Shown one piece after another: positions 42,458 through 51,854 of a DNA stretch of 64,000 nucleotides. Each line of letters opens with the position of its first letter. Position 1 is the stretch's first letter. Position numbers and translations under genes: made by a program. Origin of the DNA: Arthrobacter sp. MA-N2 (GTDB lineage: Bacteria; Actinomycetota; Actinomycetes; Actinomycetales; Micrococcaceae); the NCBI RefSeq assembly GCF_000517125.1, contig NZ_KI912155.1, forward strand, positions 63,707 to 127,706, in the 5' to 3' direction. Below the pieces are notes generated by a model. The model made no database searches. It saw only the letters and a program-made list of their open reading frames with translations, and had not been told where the DNA came from.

Positions 42458-43237
42458 GTGACCCTTTCTGCGATGAACGACTTTGCCGTATCCACTTTGG
42501 TGGGCGCGGGACCGGTGCAGCCGCACATGTCCGCGCTCCTCCCCGACTGGTTGAACCCCCAAGTCTTCCTGGCCGACCCCGCCTTGGCACCATGGGTCGT
42601 CCTGCTCGTGTGCGGCATTGTGTTCGCAGAGACGGGACTGCTGGTGGGCTTCTTCCTGCCCGGCGACTCCATGCTCTTCACCGCAGGACTGCTCGTCGCC
42701 ACGGATACCATCAAGTTCAATATCTGGGCACTCACGGCCCTCATTGTCGTGTCTGCGATCATCGGCAACCAAAGCGGCTATCTCATTGGTTCCAAAGCCG
42801 GGCCGGCCATCTTCAACAAGCCTGATTCCAAGCTGTTCAAGCGGGAGAACGTCGAGAGCGCACACGCCTTCTTCGAAAAGCACGGCGGCAAGGCCCTGGT
42901 CCTGGCGCGCTTCGTCCCGATCATCCGCACCTTCGTCCCGGTGATTGTGGGCGTCGCGCAGATGGACAAGCGCAAGTTCTTCATCTTCAACGTCATCGGG
43001 GCCGTGCTCTGGGGCGGCGGCGTCACGTTGCTCGGCTACCTTCTGGGCGACAAGGTGCCGTGGGTCCGGGACAACCTCGACATCATCTTTGTGGTCATCG
43101 TCCTGCTCTCGGTGGTCCCCGTGGCCGTCGAGGTCATCCGCGGCTTCCTGGCCAAGCGCAAGGCCACAGAGCGTGGAACAGAACCCGTCCAAGAGTTCAT
43201 CGAAGAACACGAAGCCGGCAAGCACATCGAGCGCTAG
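42458..43237 (+). CDS. DedA-family membrane protein
   Basis: 259 residues with a DedA core: ETGLLVGFFLPGDSMLF, RFVPIIRTFVPVIVGVAQM (re-entrant Arg-Pro segment) and several TM helices (last near LDIIFVVIVLLSVVPVAVEV). DedA proteins are proton-dependent lipid or carrier transporters of the inner membrane. The GTG at 42458 is used because TACCCT at 42446-42451 is 6 nt before it (leaderless); an ATG at 42473 is the alternative. Acidic, Lys-rich C-terminus. Confidence 0.92.
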   Translation: MTLSAMNDFAVSTLVGAGPVQPHMSALLPDWLNPQVFLADPALAPWVVLLVCGIVFAETGLLVGFFLPGDSMLFTAGLLVATDTIKFNIWALTALIVVSAIIGNQSGYLIGSKAGPAIFNKPDSKLFKRENVESAHAFFEKHGGKALVLARFVPIIRTFVPVIVGVAQMDKRKFFIFNVIGAVLWGGGVTLLGYLLGDKVPWVRDNLDIIFVVIVLLSVVPVAVEVIRGFLAKRKATERGTEPVQEFIEEHEAGKHIER

Positions 43238-43277
43238 GCCAGGGCTTGACTGCCCCCAACCGAGCTAACTGATTTGT

Positions 43278-43320
43278 CGAGAGAGGCACCCCGCAGTCCA
43301 GTTGCGGGGTGCCTCTCTCG
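43278..43320. terminator. Bidirectional terminator between dedA and rdgB
   Basis: Perfect 18-bp stem (43278-43295 with 43303-43320, core GAGAGAGGCACCCCGCA) and a 7-nt loop, between convergent genes. T content after it is low on the plus strand. Confidence 0.85.
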
Positions 43321-43344
43321 TTGTGACCCTTGCGCGCGGAGGAC

Positions 43345-43995
43345 TCAGCGCAGGGCGTTCACGATGGCCGGGAGCAGTGCCCTGAATGCCTTGCCCCGGT
43401 GGCTGATGGCGTTCTTCTCGTCGGAACTCAGCTCGGCGCAACTGCGATCCAGGCCCTGGGGCTGCAGCACGGGGTCGTAACCGAATCCTCCGGCACCGCG
43501 GGGTTCACGCAAGAGAATGCCTTCGAGCTGGCCGTATTCGACCACCTCGCGCGCCCCGCCGTCGACGGCGTCCGGTACAGCGAGCGCCGCTGCACAGACG
43601 AACGCCGCTCCACGGTGGGCGTCCGGGACGTCGGAGAGTTGAGCCAGCAAAAGCTGCAGATTGGCGGCATCGTCACCGTGCCGGCCGGACCAGCGCGCCG
43701 AGAAGATCCCCGGGGCTCCGCCCAGCACATCGACAGCGAGACCTGAATCATCGGCAATCGCCACCAGTCCCGTAGCTTCAGCGACAGCGCGTGCTTTGAG
43801 CAGGGAGTTCTCGGCAAAGGTCACGCCCGTCTCGGCAACATCGGGTGCTCCGGCCGCGCCTGCGTCAATGACTTGGGTATCGACGTCGAGTCCTGGCACC
43901 TGCCCCCTGAGGAGTTCCCTGAGTTCGCGAAGTTTGCCCTTGTTGTGGCTAGCGAGAACGAGTCGCGGCGCAGCTGCTGTCGTTGCCTCGCTCAC
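43345..43995 (-). CDS. rdgB: Non-canonical purine NTP pyrophosphatase (RdgB/HAM1)
   Basis: Removes ITP, dITP and XTP from the nucleotide pool. 216 residues with the family start [31 protein letters not shown] and the nucleotide-binding [15 protein letters not shown]. Overlaps rph by 4 nt. The actinobacterial order murI-PDE-rph-rdgB is kept. Confidence 0.96.
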   Translation of the reverse strand: MSEATTAAAPRLVLASHNKGKLRELRELLRGQVPGLDVDTQVIDAGAAGAPDVAETGVTFAENSLLKARAVAEATGLVAIADDSGLAVDVLGGAPGIFSARWSGRHGDDAANLQLLLAQLSDVPDAHRGAAFVCAAALAVPDAVDGGAREVVEYGQLEGILLREPRGAGGFGYDPVLQPQGLDRSCAELSSDEKNAISHRGKAFRALLPAIVNALR

Positions 43996-44750
43996 GGGGC
44001 CTCAGCCAGTGTCTCGCGCTGGATGGCTGCCAGCTCTCCCGTGCCAATGAGGGCAAGGTCCAGCAAAGCGTTCAGTTCATCGCGGTCGAAGGGGGCGCCC
44101 TCTGCGGTTCCCTGGACTTCCACGAACTTCCCCGATCCCGTGACCACCACGTTCATGTCGGTTTCGGCACGCACATCTTCGACATAGGGCAAGTCCAGCA
44201 TCGGGATACCGTCAATGATCCCCACGGAGACCGCGGCGATGGTGTCGATCAAGGGCTGCGCGTTCTTGGCGATCATCTTGTTCTCCCGGGCGAAGCGGAT
44301 CGCCTCGGCGAGCGCCACGTAGGCCCCGGTGATCGCGGCCGTCCGGGTACCGCCGTCGGCCTGCAGGACATCGCAGTCCAGCACGATCGTGTTCTCCCCC
44401 AGAGCCTTGGTGTCGATGATGGAACGTAGCGAACGTCCGATCAGGCGCGAAATTTCGTGGGTGCGGCCGCCGATCTTGCCTTTGACCGATTCACGGTCTG
44501 AACGGGTGTTCGTGGCACGCGGAAGCATGGCGTATTCGGCGGTGACCCAGCCACGGCCCTCACCTTTGAGCCAGCGAGGCACGCCTTCGGTCAGGGAAGC
44601 CGTGCACAGCACCCGGGTATTGCCGAATTCGATCAGGGCCGAGCCTTCGGCCTGCTTGGACCAGCCACGGGTGATGCTGATGGGACGGAGTTGATCGGGC
44701 GTACGTCCGTCGGCACGGATGACGGGGACAGAGGTGGCTTCGGAAGTCAT
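43992..44750 (-). CDS. rph: Ribonuclease PH
   Basis: Phosphorolytic 3'-5' exoribonuclease for tRNA 3'-end maturation. 252 residues with [39 protein letters not shown] and the C-terminal [21 protein letters not shown] 6 nt before the ATG on the minus strand (44762-44757): leaderless. A 13-bp tandem repeat lies 33 bp upstream. Confidence 0.97.
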   Translation of the reverse strand: MTSEATSVPVIRADGRTPDQLRPISITRGWSKQAEGSALIEFGNTRVLCTASLTEGVPRWLKGEGRGWVTAEYAMLPRATNTRSDRESVKGKIGGRTHEISRLIGRSLRSIIDTKALGENTIVLDCDVLQADGGTRTAAITGAYVALAEAIRFARENKMIAKNAQPLIDTIAAVSVGIIDGIPMLDLPYVEDVRAETDMNVVVTGSGKFVEVQGTAEGAPFDRDELNALLDLALIGTGELAAIQRETLAEAP

Positions 44751-44782
44751 ACTGCAAGCTTAGCGATCTCCCGGCCCTCCCC

Positions 44783-44826
44783 GGACTGCACAGCTGGACT
44801 GCACAGCTGGACTGCGCAGGCGGACT
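44783..44826. repeat. 13-bp tandem repeat between the phosphodiesterase and rph genes
   Basis: GGACTGCACAGCT at 44783-44795 and 44796-44808, a third copy with two changes at 44809-44821 (GGACTGCGCAGGC), and the first five bases of a fourth at 44822-44826. Between the phosphodiesterase stop and the rph promoter, so copy number could alter rph expression. Confidence 0.85.
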
Positions 44827-44832
44827 CCTGCG

Positions 44833-45630
44833 TCAGACCGTGTAGTGAACTCCGGCAACAGCGACGGCGACATCACCGGCGAACTCGGGCTTCGCGTCGG
44901 CCATGACCTTGGTCTGCGATGTCCACACCGGTATATGGGTCAACAAGAGGCGCCGGGCTCCGGCGGCTGTCGCTGCTTGGGCTGCGCGCTTGCCGGTCAG
45001 GTGCACATCCTTGATGTCGTCGTCGCGCCCTTCTTCAAAGGCCGCCTCGCACAAGAACAGGTCCGCGTTGCGCGCGGCATCCTCAAGGCCTTCGCACGAG
45101 TCGGTGTCCCCCGAGTAGGTGAGGATCCGGCGCACGGCATTGCCTTCTTTGTCCGGCTCGGTGACTTCCACGCGCAAGGCGTAGGCCTCTTCCACGGGGT
45201 GGTTCACGGCATAGGGCGTCACGGTGAACGGTCCAAGCTGCACGGGCTGGCGTTCGGCCCAGATGCTGAAGTCGAATTCCTCGTGCATTCCCGGGTTCAG
45301 TTCGAGCCCATAGGCGGTGGCCATGCGATCAGCTGTGGCTTCGGGACCCCAGACCCGGATCCTGTCCCGCCCCCAGCCGCCCGGCTTCCAGCGGACGGCC
45401 ACGTGCAGGCCGCACAGGTCCATGCAATGGTCCGGGTGCAAGTGGGTCAGGAAGATGGCATCGATATCTTCGAGGTCCGTGTAGCGTTGGATGGCTCCGA
45501 GGGCACCGCTGCCGATATCCAGGACGATCTTCCACTGGCGTTCACCGTCGTGCGCGGTCAGCAGGTAGCACGACGCCGGAGAGCCTGGCCCGGGGAAGGA
45601 ACCTGTGCAGCCAACAATGGTCAGTTTCAC
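44833..45630 (-). CDS. MBL-fold phosphodiesterase (Rv1339-like)
   Basis: 265 residues, metallo-beta-lactamase fold with the metal site HLHPDH (in [16 protein letters not shown]), plus a later [10 protein letters not shown] and LLTHIPVW. Homologous by sequence style and by position (murI-PDE-rph-rdgB) to mycobacterial Rv1339, reported as an atypical cyclic-AMP phosphodiesterase; RNase Z-like proteins share the fold. Overlaps murI by 4 nt. Product is likely to degrade cyclic nucleotides; the assignment is from synteny and motif. Confidence 0.88.
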   Translation of the reverse strand: MKLTIVGCTGSFPGPGSPASCYLLTAHDGERQWKIVLDIGSGALGAIQRYTDLEDIDAIFLTHLHPDHCMDLCGLHVAVRWKPGGWGRDRIRVWGPEATADRMATAYGLELNPGMHEEFDFSIWAERQPVQLGPFTVTPYAVNHPVEEAYALRVEVTEPDKEGNAVRRILTYSGDTDSCEGLEDAARNADLFLCEAAFEEGRDDDIKDVHLTGKRAAQAATAAGARRLLLTHIPVWTSQTKVMADAKPEFAGDVAVAVAGVHYTV

Positions 45631-46700
45631 TGGATGCGGCCCCCGCGGGCCGCGCCGAACTCCTTTACCGTGAAGGCTGCGGGGTCAACGAAGTTGGACG
45701 TCCTCGCATGATGGCCGCCGGCGCGGGCGGCCTCCAACATTTCCGGGGTGATGCGCGCGAGGCTTCCGGTCGGGTACTGGGCGGCCACATGGTCCACGTG
45801 GCGCACGGAGAGGACCTCGGGGCCGAGGAAGCGGCGGGCCAGGTTTTCAAATTGCGCGGCGTCTCCTGTGGCCATGAAATCATGGTGGGGCTGGACCGCA
45901 TCGCTTCGCTGGATTCCGTGGGTGACCAGTGCGCGGTACACGTCCTTTGCCGTCTCCTCGGCGCTGGACACAAGGGTGACGTCTTCCCCCATGACGTATG
46001 AGATGACGCCTGTGAGCAAAGGATAGTGTGTGCAGCCCAGTACCACGGTATCCACGCCGGCTTGCCTGAGCGGTTCCAGATACCCGTGGGCTGCGGCCAG
46101 GAGCTCCGGACCGGTAGTGATCCCGGCTTCCACGAAACTCACGAATTCCGGACAGGCCACCGAGGTGATGCTCAGGTCCGGAGCAGCGGCGAAGGTGTCT
46201 TCGTAAGCGCGGGAACCCACCGTTGCCGATGTCCCGATCACGCCGATCCGGCCGGACCGGGTAGCGGACACGGCCCGGCGTACGGCGGGCTGGATGACCT
46301 CAATGACGGGAATCCCATAGCGGGCCGTGTAGCGTTCGCGGGCATCGCGCAGAACCGCTGCCGAGGCTGAGTTGCAGGCAATGGTCAGCAGCTTGACGCC
46401 GGAGTCCACCAACTCGTCCATGACCCCGAGCGCATTGGCCCGGACTTCGGCGATAGGGAGCGGCCCGTACGGGCCGTTGGCGGTATCCCCTACATAGATG
46501 ATGGACTCATTGGGCAATTGGTCGATGATTGACCGTGCCACCGTGAGTCCGCCGACCCCGGAATCGAAGACGCCGATGGGGCGTGCTCCCAGCAAAGGGT
46601 TGTCTGCATTGTTAGTCAGTGTTTCCGGCCTGCGCTGGGTTTCCGGCGCTGCCTCGGCGGCGCGCTCCCCGTCCGATACCGGGTCCGATGCTGAGTTCAT
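45627..46700 (-). CDS. murI: Glutamate racemase
   Basis: Makes D-glutamate for peptidoglycan. 357 residues with [17 protein letters not shown], the two catalytic cysteines in [10 protein letters not shown] and LGCTHYPLL, and [16 protein letters not shown] opening. Typical MurI is ~270 residues; here an N-terminal extension of ~40 and C-terminal ~30 residues are added. Start taken at ATG 46700 (MNSASDP); no clear ribosome site. Overlaps the phosphodiesterase gene by 4 nt. Confidence 0.94.
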   Translation of the reverse strand: MNSASDPVSDGERAAEAAPETQRRPETLTNNADNPLLGARPIGVFDSGVGGLTVARSIIDQLPNESIIYVGDTANGPYGPLPIAEVRANALGVMDELVDSGVKLLTIACNSASAAVLRDARERYTARYGIPVIEVIQPAVRRAVSATRSGRIGVIGTSATVGSRAYEDTFAAAPDLSITSVACPEFVSFVEAGITTGPELLAAAHGYLEPLRQAGVDTVVLGCTHYPLLTGVISYVMGEDVTLVSSAEETAKDVYRALVTHGIQRSDAVQPHHDFMATGDAAQFENLARRFLGPEVLSVRHVDHVAAQYPTGSLARITPEMLEAARAGGHHARTSNFVDPAAFTVKEFGAARGGRIQ

Positions 46701-46803
46701 GATTCTTAGAGAATAAAGCAAGGCATGTGCCACAGCCACGACTTGTGTCGGGGGCCTCGTGTCTGTTTTGTCACACGGAAGACCACGAGCGCCTCGTGTC
46801 AGC

Positions 46804-47370
46804 TCAGGATTTCCGTTCCATCGATGCCATCATGGCCTGCACCAACGATTCCTGGAGCCACGTGGTGAAGTTGTAGACGAGCGCCAAGTAACTTTCAACG
46901 TCCTCGGCCTGGGACCAATCCTGCATGGCGTGGACATGGTCGGCATCGGCTTCGTCGCGGATATCGAGGCGCTCGGCCAACACCAGACGGACGTCGTTGA
47001 GCGCCATGGACCAGAGTTTTGCCTCTTCCTTCGTCAGCACGAGCTCGCTGCGGTCCAGGCCCATCGCAGCGGCCCGGAGCGCGCCTATCTTTCCTTCCCG
47101 CAGCGAGCGCTCGGTGAGCTGGCGGAATTCAAGGGACGCGCCGTCGTCGTTCTTCATGACGTTCGGCAGAAGCCTCAACAGGGCGCGGTCGGACGGTTCC
47201 TTGACATTCATGTCCAGCCCGATCAAGGCCGTCAGGGGATCTTCGCCCTGGGACAGCTGTGGTTCCAGCATGGAAATGACATCGTCCAGGAGACCGCGCA
47301 GGAGTTCGCGCTCGGCGGGCTCAAGGTAGCCGGTGATGCCTTTGAGTCCGTACTTGAAAGCCTTAGCCAC
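46804..47370 (-). CDS. DUF2017 protein of the clpS operon
   Basis: 188 residues, mostly helical, the family that follows clpS in actinobacteria (Rv1332-like). The GTG at 47370 is the start: it overlaps the clpS stop by 8 nt and begins [19 protein letters not shown] longer reading lies in clpS and is not homologous. Function unknown; position suggests a partner of ClpS/ClpC degradation, which is inference. Confidence 0.87.
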   Translation of the reverse strand: MAKAFKYGLKGITGYLEPAERELLRGLLDDVISMLEPQLSQGEDPLTALIGLDMNVKEPSDRALLRLLPNVMKNDDGASLEFRQLTERSLREGKIGALRAAAMGLDRSELVLTKEEAKLWSMALNDVRLVLAERLDIRDEADADHVHAMQDWSQAEDVESYLALVYNFTTWLQESLVQAMMASMERKS

Positions 47371-47749
47371 GTGCGCCGCCCTTGCGTCCCCGGCCGTCGC
47401 CGCTGTTGCTTGCTTTTTCAACCGTCGCCCACAAGCCGTAGCCGTGCATGGCAACCGCGTGCTGCTCCACTTGTTCCTTGCCACCGTGCGCCACGATGGA
47501 ACGGCCCTTCTTGTGGACTTCAAGCATGAGTTTGTTGGATTTGGCCTCGGAATACCCGAAGTAGCTCTGGAAGACGTAACTCACGTAGCTCATGAGATTG
47601 ACGGGATCGTTCCAGATCACCAGGTTCCAAGGGATGTCAGCAGCGCTGAGGAGGTCGGTGGACGACTGCTCCGCGGTGTCCGTCCGTTCCTCCCCCTTGA
47701 GGCCTGCGTCTGTGACGGCTGCAGTGCCGGGGGCAACGGTAGTGGTCAT
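47363..47749 (-). CDS. clpS: ClpS adaptor for N-degron proteolysis
   Basis: 128 residues. The core has WNLVIWNDPVNLMSYVSYVF and the KSNKLMLEVHKKGRSIVAHG segment that forms the N-degron pocket and ClpC contact. Delivers proteins with bulky N-terminal residues to ClpCP. N-terminus ~40 residues is flexible. TAGAAT 6 nt before the ATG on the minus strand (47761-47756): leaderless. Divergent from pncB. Confidence 0.96.
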   Translation of the reverse strand: MTTTVAPGTAAVTDAGLKGEERTDTAEQSSTDLLSAADIPWNLVIWNDPVNLMSYVSYVFQSYFGYSEAKSNKLMLEVHKKGRSIVAHGGKEQVEQHAVAMHGYGLWATVEKASNSGDGRGRKGGARG

Positions 47750-47810
47750 CTGTCCATTCTAAGGCGATGGATGGGCGCACACCGGCGAGAGTGGGGACTA
47801 GAGTGAATTC

Positions 47811-49139
47811 GTGAGTAGATCCGTCGCCTGGGACCACCCCCGCACGTCGCTGTACACCGATCACTACGAGCTAACAATGCTGGAAGCTGCCCTCCATTCC
47901 GGCGCGGCCCATCGGCGCTCGGTCTTCGAGGCCTTCGCCCGCCGCCTGCCCGATGGCCGCCGCTACGGAATAGTGGCCGGCACAGGCCGCTTGCTTGAGG
48001 GAATCAAGGACTTCCAATTCGGCGACGCCGAGCTTGCCTTCCTGGACCGGAACAAAGTAGTGGACAAGCAGACGCTGGACTTCCTCGCCGACTACAGGTT
48101 CTCCGGAGACATCTGGGGCTATCCCGAGGGCGAGGCCTATTTCCCCGGCTCCCCGATCCTGATCGTCGAATCAACCTTCGCTGAAGCGTGCATCCTGGAA
48201 ACGTACATCCTGTCCGTGCTCAACCACGACACGGCCATTGCCTCGGCCGCCTCCCGCATGACCAGCGCGGCCGGAAACCGGCCGTGCATCGAGATGGGTT
48301 CCCGCCGCACCCAGGAGGAATCCGCGACGGCGGCAGCCCGGGCCGCAGTGATCGCAGGTTTTGGCAGTACCTCCAATCTTGAGGCCGGGCGCCGCTACGG
48401 CATCAGGACCGTGGGCACAGCCGCCCATTCGTTCACGCTCCTGCACGACACCGAGCGTGAAGCCTTCGAAGCGCAGATCTCGGCGTTCGGACCGGGAACG
48501 ACGCTCTTGGTGGACACCTACGACGTCGAGACCGGGGTACGCACCGCGGTGGAACTCGCAGGGAGCAAGCTCGGAGCAGTCCGCTTGGACTCCGGAGACC
48601 TGGTGGCGCAGGCGCAATGGGTGCGGGAACTCCTGGATAGTCTCGGTAACCTCGACACCCGGATCGTCGTCACCTCGGATCTCGACGAGTTCGCGATTGC
48701 TGCCCTGCAGTCAGCCCCGGTGGACGTGTACGGCGTCGGAACTTCCTTGGTCACGGGCTCGGGGGCCCCGACGGCCAGCATGGTCTACAAACTGGTCAGC
48801 CGGGCCAACGATGCCGGGGAATTCGTTTCCGTGGCCAAGACCGCCAAGAACAAAGCTAGTGTCGGCGGCCGCAAATACGCCCTCCGCAAGCTCAATGAAC
48901 TCGGTATCGCAAGCCAGGAGATCGTGGGCATCGGGCATCGGCCGGACGACGACGGCAACGACCGCCCCCTGCTCCAGCAGTTCGTGAAGAACGGCGAGTT
49001 GCTTCCCGGGTGGACAGGACACGAAGGCGTGGTCCGGGCCCAGGAACGCCATGCTGCCACCATGGCCGAACTACCCCCAGTGGTCCGGAGGCTGCAGCGC
49101 GGCGAACCGGCAATCCCCACCGTCTATGAGGAGGACTGA
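47811..49139 (+). CDS. pncB: Nicotinate phosphoribosyltransferase
   Basis: Makes nicotinate mononucleotide from nicotinate in NAD salvage. 442 residues with TDHYELTMLEAALHSG, GSPILIVESTF, FGSTSNLEAGRRYGI, TVGTAAHSFTLLH and the phosphate-binding ALVTGSGAP-like STGLVTGSGAPTASM. GTG start at 47811 with TAGAGT 6 nt upstream: leaderless. 1 nt before pncA (stop and start abut), so co-translated. No NrtR palindrome is visible in its 61-bp upstream region. Confidence 0.96.
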   Translation: MSRSVAWDHPRTSLYTDHYELTMLEAALHSGAAHRRSVFEAFARRLPDGRRYGIVAGTGRLLEGIKDFQFGDAELAFLDRNKVVDKQTLDFLADYRFSGDIWGYPEGEAYFPGSPILIVESTFAEACILETYILSVLNHDTAIASAASRMTSAAGNRPCIEMGSRRTQEESATAAARAAVIAGFGSTSNLEAGRRYGIRTVGTAAHSFTLLHDTEREAFEAQISAFGPGTTLLVDTYDVETGVRTAVELAGSKLGAVRLDSGDLVAQAQWVRELLDSLGNLDTRIVVTSDLDEFAIAALQSAPVDVYGVGTSLVTGSGAPTASMVYKLVSRANDAGEFVSVAKTAKNKASVGGRKYALRKLNELGIASQEIVGIGHRPDDDGNDRPLLQQFVKNGELLPGWTGHEGVVRAQERHAATMAELPPVVRRLQRGEPAIPTVYEED

Positions 49140-49766
49140 ATGTCCCGTGCCCTGATCATCGTCGACGTCCAGAACGACTTCTGCGAGGGCGGGTCCCTCG
49201 CAGTCGAAGGTGGTGCCGCCACGGCCGCGGCCATCAGCGAATATCTTGACTCCAACCACCAGCACTTCGACCATATCGTGGCCACGCAGGACTGGCATGT
49301 GGATCCCGGCAGCCACTTTTCGGACACCCCGGACTTCGTGGACAGTTGGCCGCCGCATTGCCGCGCCGGAAGCAAAGGCGCTGAGCTCCATCCGGACCTG
49401 GATGCGGAGTACGTCCAGGCCTACTTCCGCAAGGGACAATTCACCGCAGCCTATTCAGGGTTCGAAGGGGTCCTGGCACCCGAAGACGAGGTGCCCACGG
49501 GCGAACTCGCTTCCGGAGCTGTCCCCTCCCTCGAACCGGACGAAGACGCGCTCGGGCTCGACGACTGGCTGCAAAGCCATGGGGTGGAAGAAGTGGTGGT
49601 GGTGGGAATCGCCACCGACTATTGCGTCAAAGCCACTGCCCTGGATGCTGTCCAAGCAGGCTACTCCGTGACAGTGATCGGCGAACTCACCGCCGGAATC
49701 GCGGAGGATCTTGACGAGACCTACACGGAACTGGAAGAAAACGGCGTCGAGCTCAGCACCGGCTAA
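49140..49766 (+). CDS. pncA: Nicotinamidase
   Basis: Converts nicotinamide to nicotinate, the substrate for PncB. 208 residues of the cysteine-hydrolase (isochorismatase) fold with triad Asp9 (IVDVQNDF), Lys98 (YFRKGQ) and Cys162 (ATDYCVKA). Metal ligands are the QDWHVDPGSH residues Asp51, His53 and His59, with His73 as in other PncA. The ATG abuts the pncB stop: one operon for nicotinamide salvage. Confidence 0.95.
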   Translation: MSRALIIVDVQNDFCEGGSLAVEGGAATAAAISEYLDSNHQHFDHIVATQDWHVDPGSHFSDTPDFVDSWPPHCRAGSKGAELHPDLDAEYVQAYFRKGQFTAAYSGFEGVLAPEDEVPTGELASGAVPSLEPDEDALGLDDWLQSHGVEEVVVVGIATDYCVKATALDAVQAGYSVTVIGELTAGIAEDLDETYTELEENGVELSTG

Positions 49767-49807
49767 GCCCCGCTGACTGGAGCGCGCCCGGGAGCAGCGA
49801 AGCAAGG

Positions 49808-51586
49808 CTATTTCCGCCCGATGAACCAATCCTGGAGCTTGCGCAAGCGAGACTGCAATTGCTCTTCGTTCGCCTGTGCAACCGCCGGTCCGCCACACAC
49901 CTCGCGCAACTTGTTGTGGACCAGGCCGTGCGGGGTGCCGGTCCGCGCGGACCACGCCGCGACGTTCTTCGCAAGCTCATGACGCAAGTCCATCAGCATA
50001 CGGTGGTCCGGAACAGCGGGTGACGCTGACGCTGCCAACGGCGATTGCTTCTTCTTGCGCGACTGCTGATCATGCTGGCGTTGCCGCAGCAGCGTCCCCA
50101 CCTGTTCGGCGTCGAGCAGTCCCGGGATCCCTAGGAAATCGAGCTCGTCCTCGGAGCCGATGTCCGCTCCTGTGCCGAATTCGCCGCCGTCGAACAACAC
50201 CCGGTCAAAGGACGCTTGGGAATCGAGGGCTTCGAACTTACCCTTTTCGAGGGAATCTGACGCCTTTTCCTCGCGGTTGGCCTCGGCCATGAGGTTCTCT
50301 TCGGGATTGAAGAGACCGTCCGGGTCTTCCTTCTCGGGCCGGTCCAGGGCATGGTCCCGCTCGGCTTCCATGGAGTTCGCCAAAACCATCAGGGGCGGGA
50401 CGGAAGGCAGAAATACCGACGCCGTCTCGCCGCGCTTGCGGGCACGGACGAAACGGCCCACGGCTTGGGCGAAGAACAGCGGCGTGGACGTGGACGTCGC
50501 ATAAACGCCCACCGAAAGCCGGGGAACGTCGACGCCTTCGGACACCATGCGGACCGCCACCATCCAGCGCTTGTCGCTGGCGGTAAACTCCTCGATCTTG
50601 TGCGATGCTTTGGAATCATCGGACAGAATCACTGTGGGCGATTGGCCCGTAATTTTCTTGAGCTGACCGGCATACGCACGGGCGTCGTCGTGATCAGTGG
50701 CAATGACCAGGCCGCCAGCGTCCGGCACGGTACGGCGCACCTCGCCCAGGCGTTTGTCGGCGGCAGCAAGAACCGCAGGAATCCATTCGCCGCTGGGGTT
50801 CAGGGCGGTCCGCCACGCGTGGGAGGTGACGTCCTTGGTCACGGCAGCTTCGCCGAGGGAAGCGGCCATTTCCTCTCCGGCGCTGGTGCGCCAGCGCATC
50901 TGGCCCGAATACGCCATGAACAGCACGGGACGGACAACGTGGTCCCTCAAGGCGTTGCCGTAGCCGTAGGTGTAGTCCGCTTTCGAGCGGCGGATACCGT
51001 CGCGGTCCTCCGCATATTCGACGAAAGGGATGGGCGAGGTATCGGAACGGAACGGCGTTCCCGTGAGGGCCAGGCGCCGCGCAGCAGGATCGAAGGCCTC
51101 ACGCAATCCGTCGCCCCAGGACAATGCCTCCCCACCGTGGTGGATTTCGTCCAAAATGACAAAGGTGCGGGCAGCCTCGGTCTTGGCCCGGTGGAGCATG
51201 GGCTTGCTGGCCACCTGCGCATAGGTCACGGCAACTCCGACGAACCCCCTGCCGTGCTGCCCGTCGGAATTTTTGAAATTCGGGTCGATGGCAATGCCTA
51301 CCCTGGCTGCGGCGTCCGCCCACTGCCGTTTCAGGTGGTCCGTGGGAGCCACAATCGTCACACGGTTCACGGTTCCGCTATCAAGGAGTACGGACGCAAC
51401 ACGTAGGGCGAAGGTGGTCTTACCGGCGCCCGGCGTCGCCACGGCGAGGAAATCTCGCGGGCTGCTGTTGAGATACAGGTCTAGTGCTTCCTGCTGCCAG
51501 GCGCGCAACTTCGGGGCGGTTCCCCAGGCTGCACGCTCCGGATATGCCGGGGGCAGCGCAGGGCCGCCGAAGAGTGTTTCAGTCAC
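49808..51586 (-). CDS. DEAD/DEAH-box helicase (SSL2-type)
   Basis: 592-residue superfamily 2 helicase. Walker A VATPGAGKTTFAL near residue 50, motif II ILDEIHHGGEA, motif III ALTGTPFR, and the C-terminal RecA part with MVSEGVDVPRLSV and QAVGRFVRARKRGE. A ~100-residue helical tail is specific to this group. GTG start overlaps the stop of the small membrane ORF by 4 nt (GTGA). Conserved with a DUF3039 gene in related genomes as far as I know. Role in DNA/RNA repair unproven. Confidence 0.9.
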   Translation of the reverse strand: MTETLFGGPALPPAYPERAAWGTAPKLRAWQQEALDLYLNSSPRDFLAVATPGAGKTTFALRVASVLLDSGTVNRVTIVAPTDHLKRQWADAAARVGIAIDPNFKNSDGQHGRGFVGVAVTYAQVASKPMLHRAKTEAARTFVILDEIHHGGEALSWGDGLREAFDPAARRLALTGTPFRSDTSPIPFVEYAEDRDGIRRSKADYTYGYGNALRDHVVRPVLFMAYSGQMRWRTSAGEEMAASLGEAAVTKDVTSHAWRTALNPSGEWIPAVLAAADKRLGEVRRTVPDAGGLVIATDHDDARAYAGQLKKITGQSPTVILSDDSKASHKIEEFTASDKRWMVAVRMVSEGVDVPRLSVGVYATSTSTPLFFAQAVGRFVRARKRGETASVFLPSVPPLMVLANSMEAERDHALDRPEKEDPDGLFNPEENLMAEANREEKASDSLEKGKFEALDSQASFDRVLFDGGEFGTGADIGSEDELDFLGIPGLLDAEQVGTLLRQRQHDQQSRKKKQSPLAASASPAVPDHRMLMDLRHELAKNVAAWSARTGTPHGLVHNKLREVCGGPAVAQANEEQLQSRLRKLQDWFIGRK

Positions 51587-51795
51587 GCGGATTCCACCCG
51601 CCTGGTGTCTGCTTGACTCGCGGCAACCAGGCCATCAGCCACAGAAGTACCCACGCCACCAGGCACGGCTATATGCAGGCCGCTGCGCGAGGCAGCGGCA
51701 ATTCCCAGCAAGGCCGCTGCAGCCAGCGAAACCCAAATAACCACAAAAACACCAATCTGTTCCGAATGCGCGGAATCACGCGGGGCAGCAAGCAA
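51583..51795 (-). CDS. Small predicted membrane protein overlapping the helicase start
   Basis: Up to 70 residues with one hydrophobic segment (VFVVIWVSLAAAALLGIAAA). It ends 4 nt inside the helicase gene (GTGA), which is the pattern of translational coupling. The frame opens at a TTG; shorter starts are possible and no ribosome site is clear, so expression is not certain. Function unknown. Confidence 0.4.
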   Translation of the reverse strand: MLAAPRDSAHSEQIGVFVVIWVSLAAAALLGIAAASRSGLHIAVPGGVGTSVADGLVAASQADTRRVESA

Positions 51796-51854
51796 GCAGG
51801 AGAAAGCTCTCCTCCGCGTACTACGAGGAATTCCCGACTTCTAGGGCTTGATCA

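Noticed and set aside
43249..43273. Possible half copy of palindromic repeat P1 before the dedA terminator
   Set aside because: Only about 15 of 25 positions match one arm, and the second arm is missing; the strong hairpin next to it is explained as a terminator.
47750..47810. NrtR site before pncB
   Set aside because: No TAGTCA/TGACTA palindrome is present in the interval; the only element is the TAGAGT -10 box.
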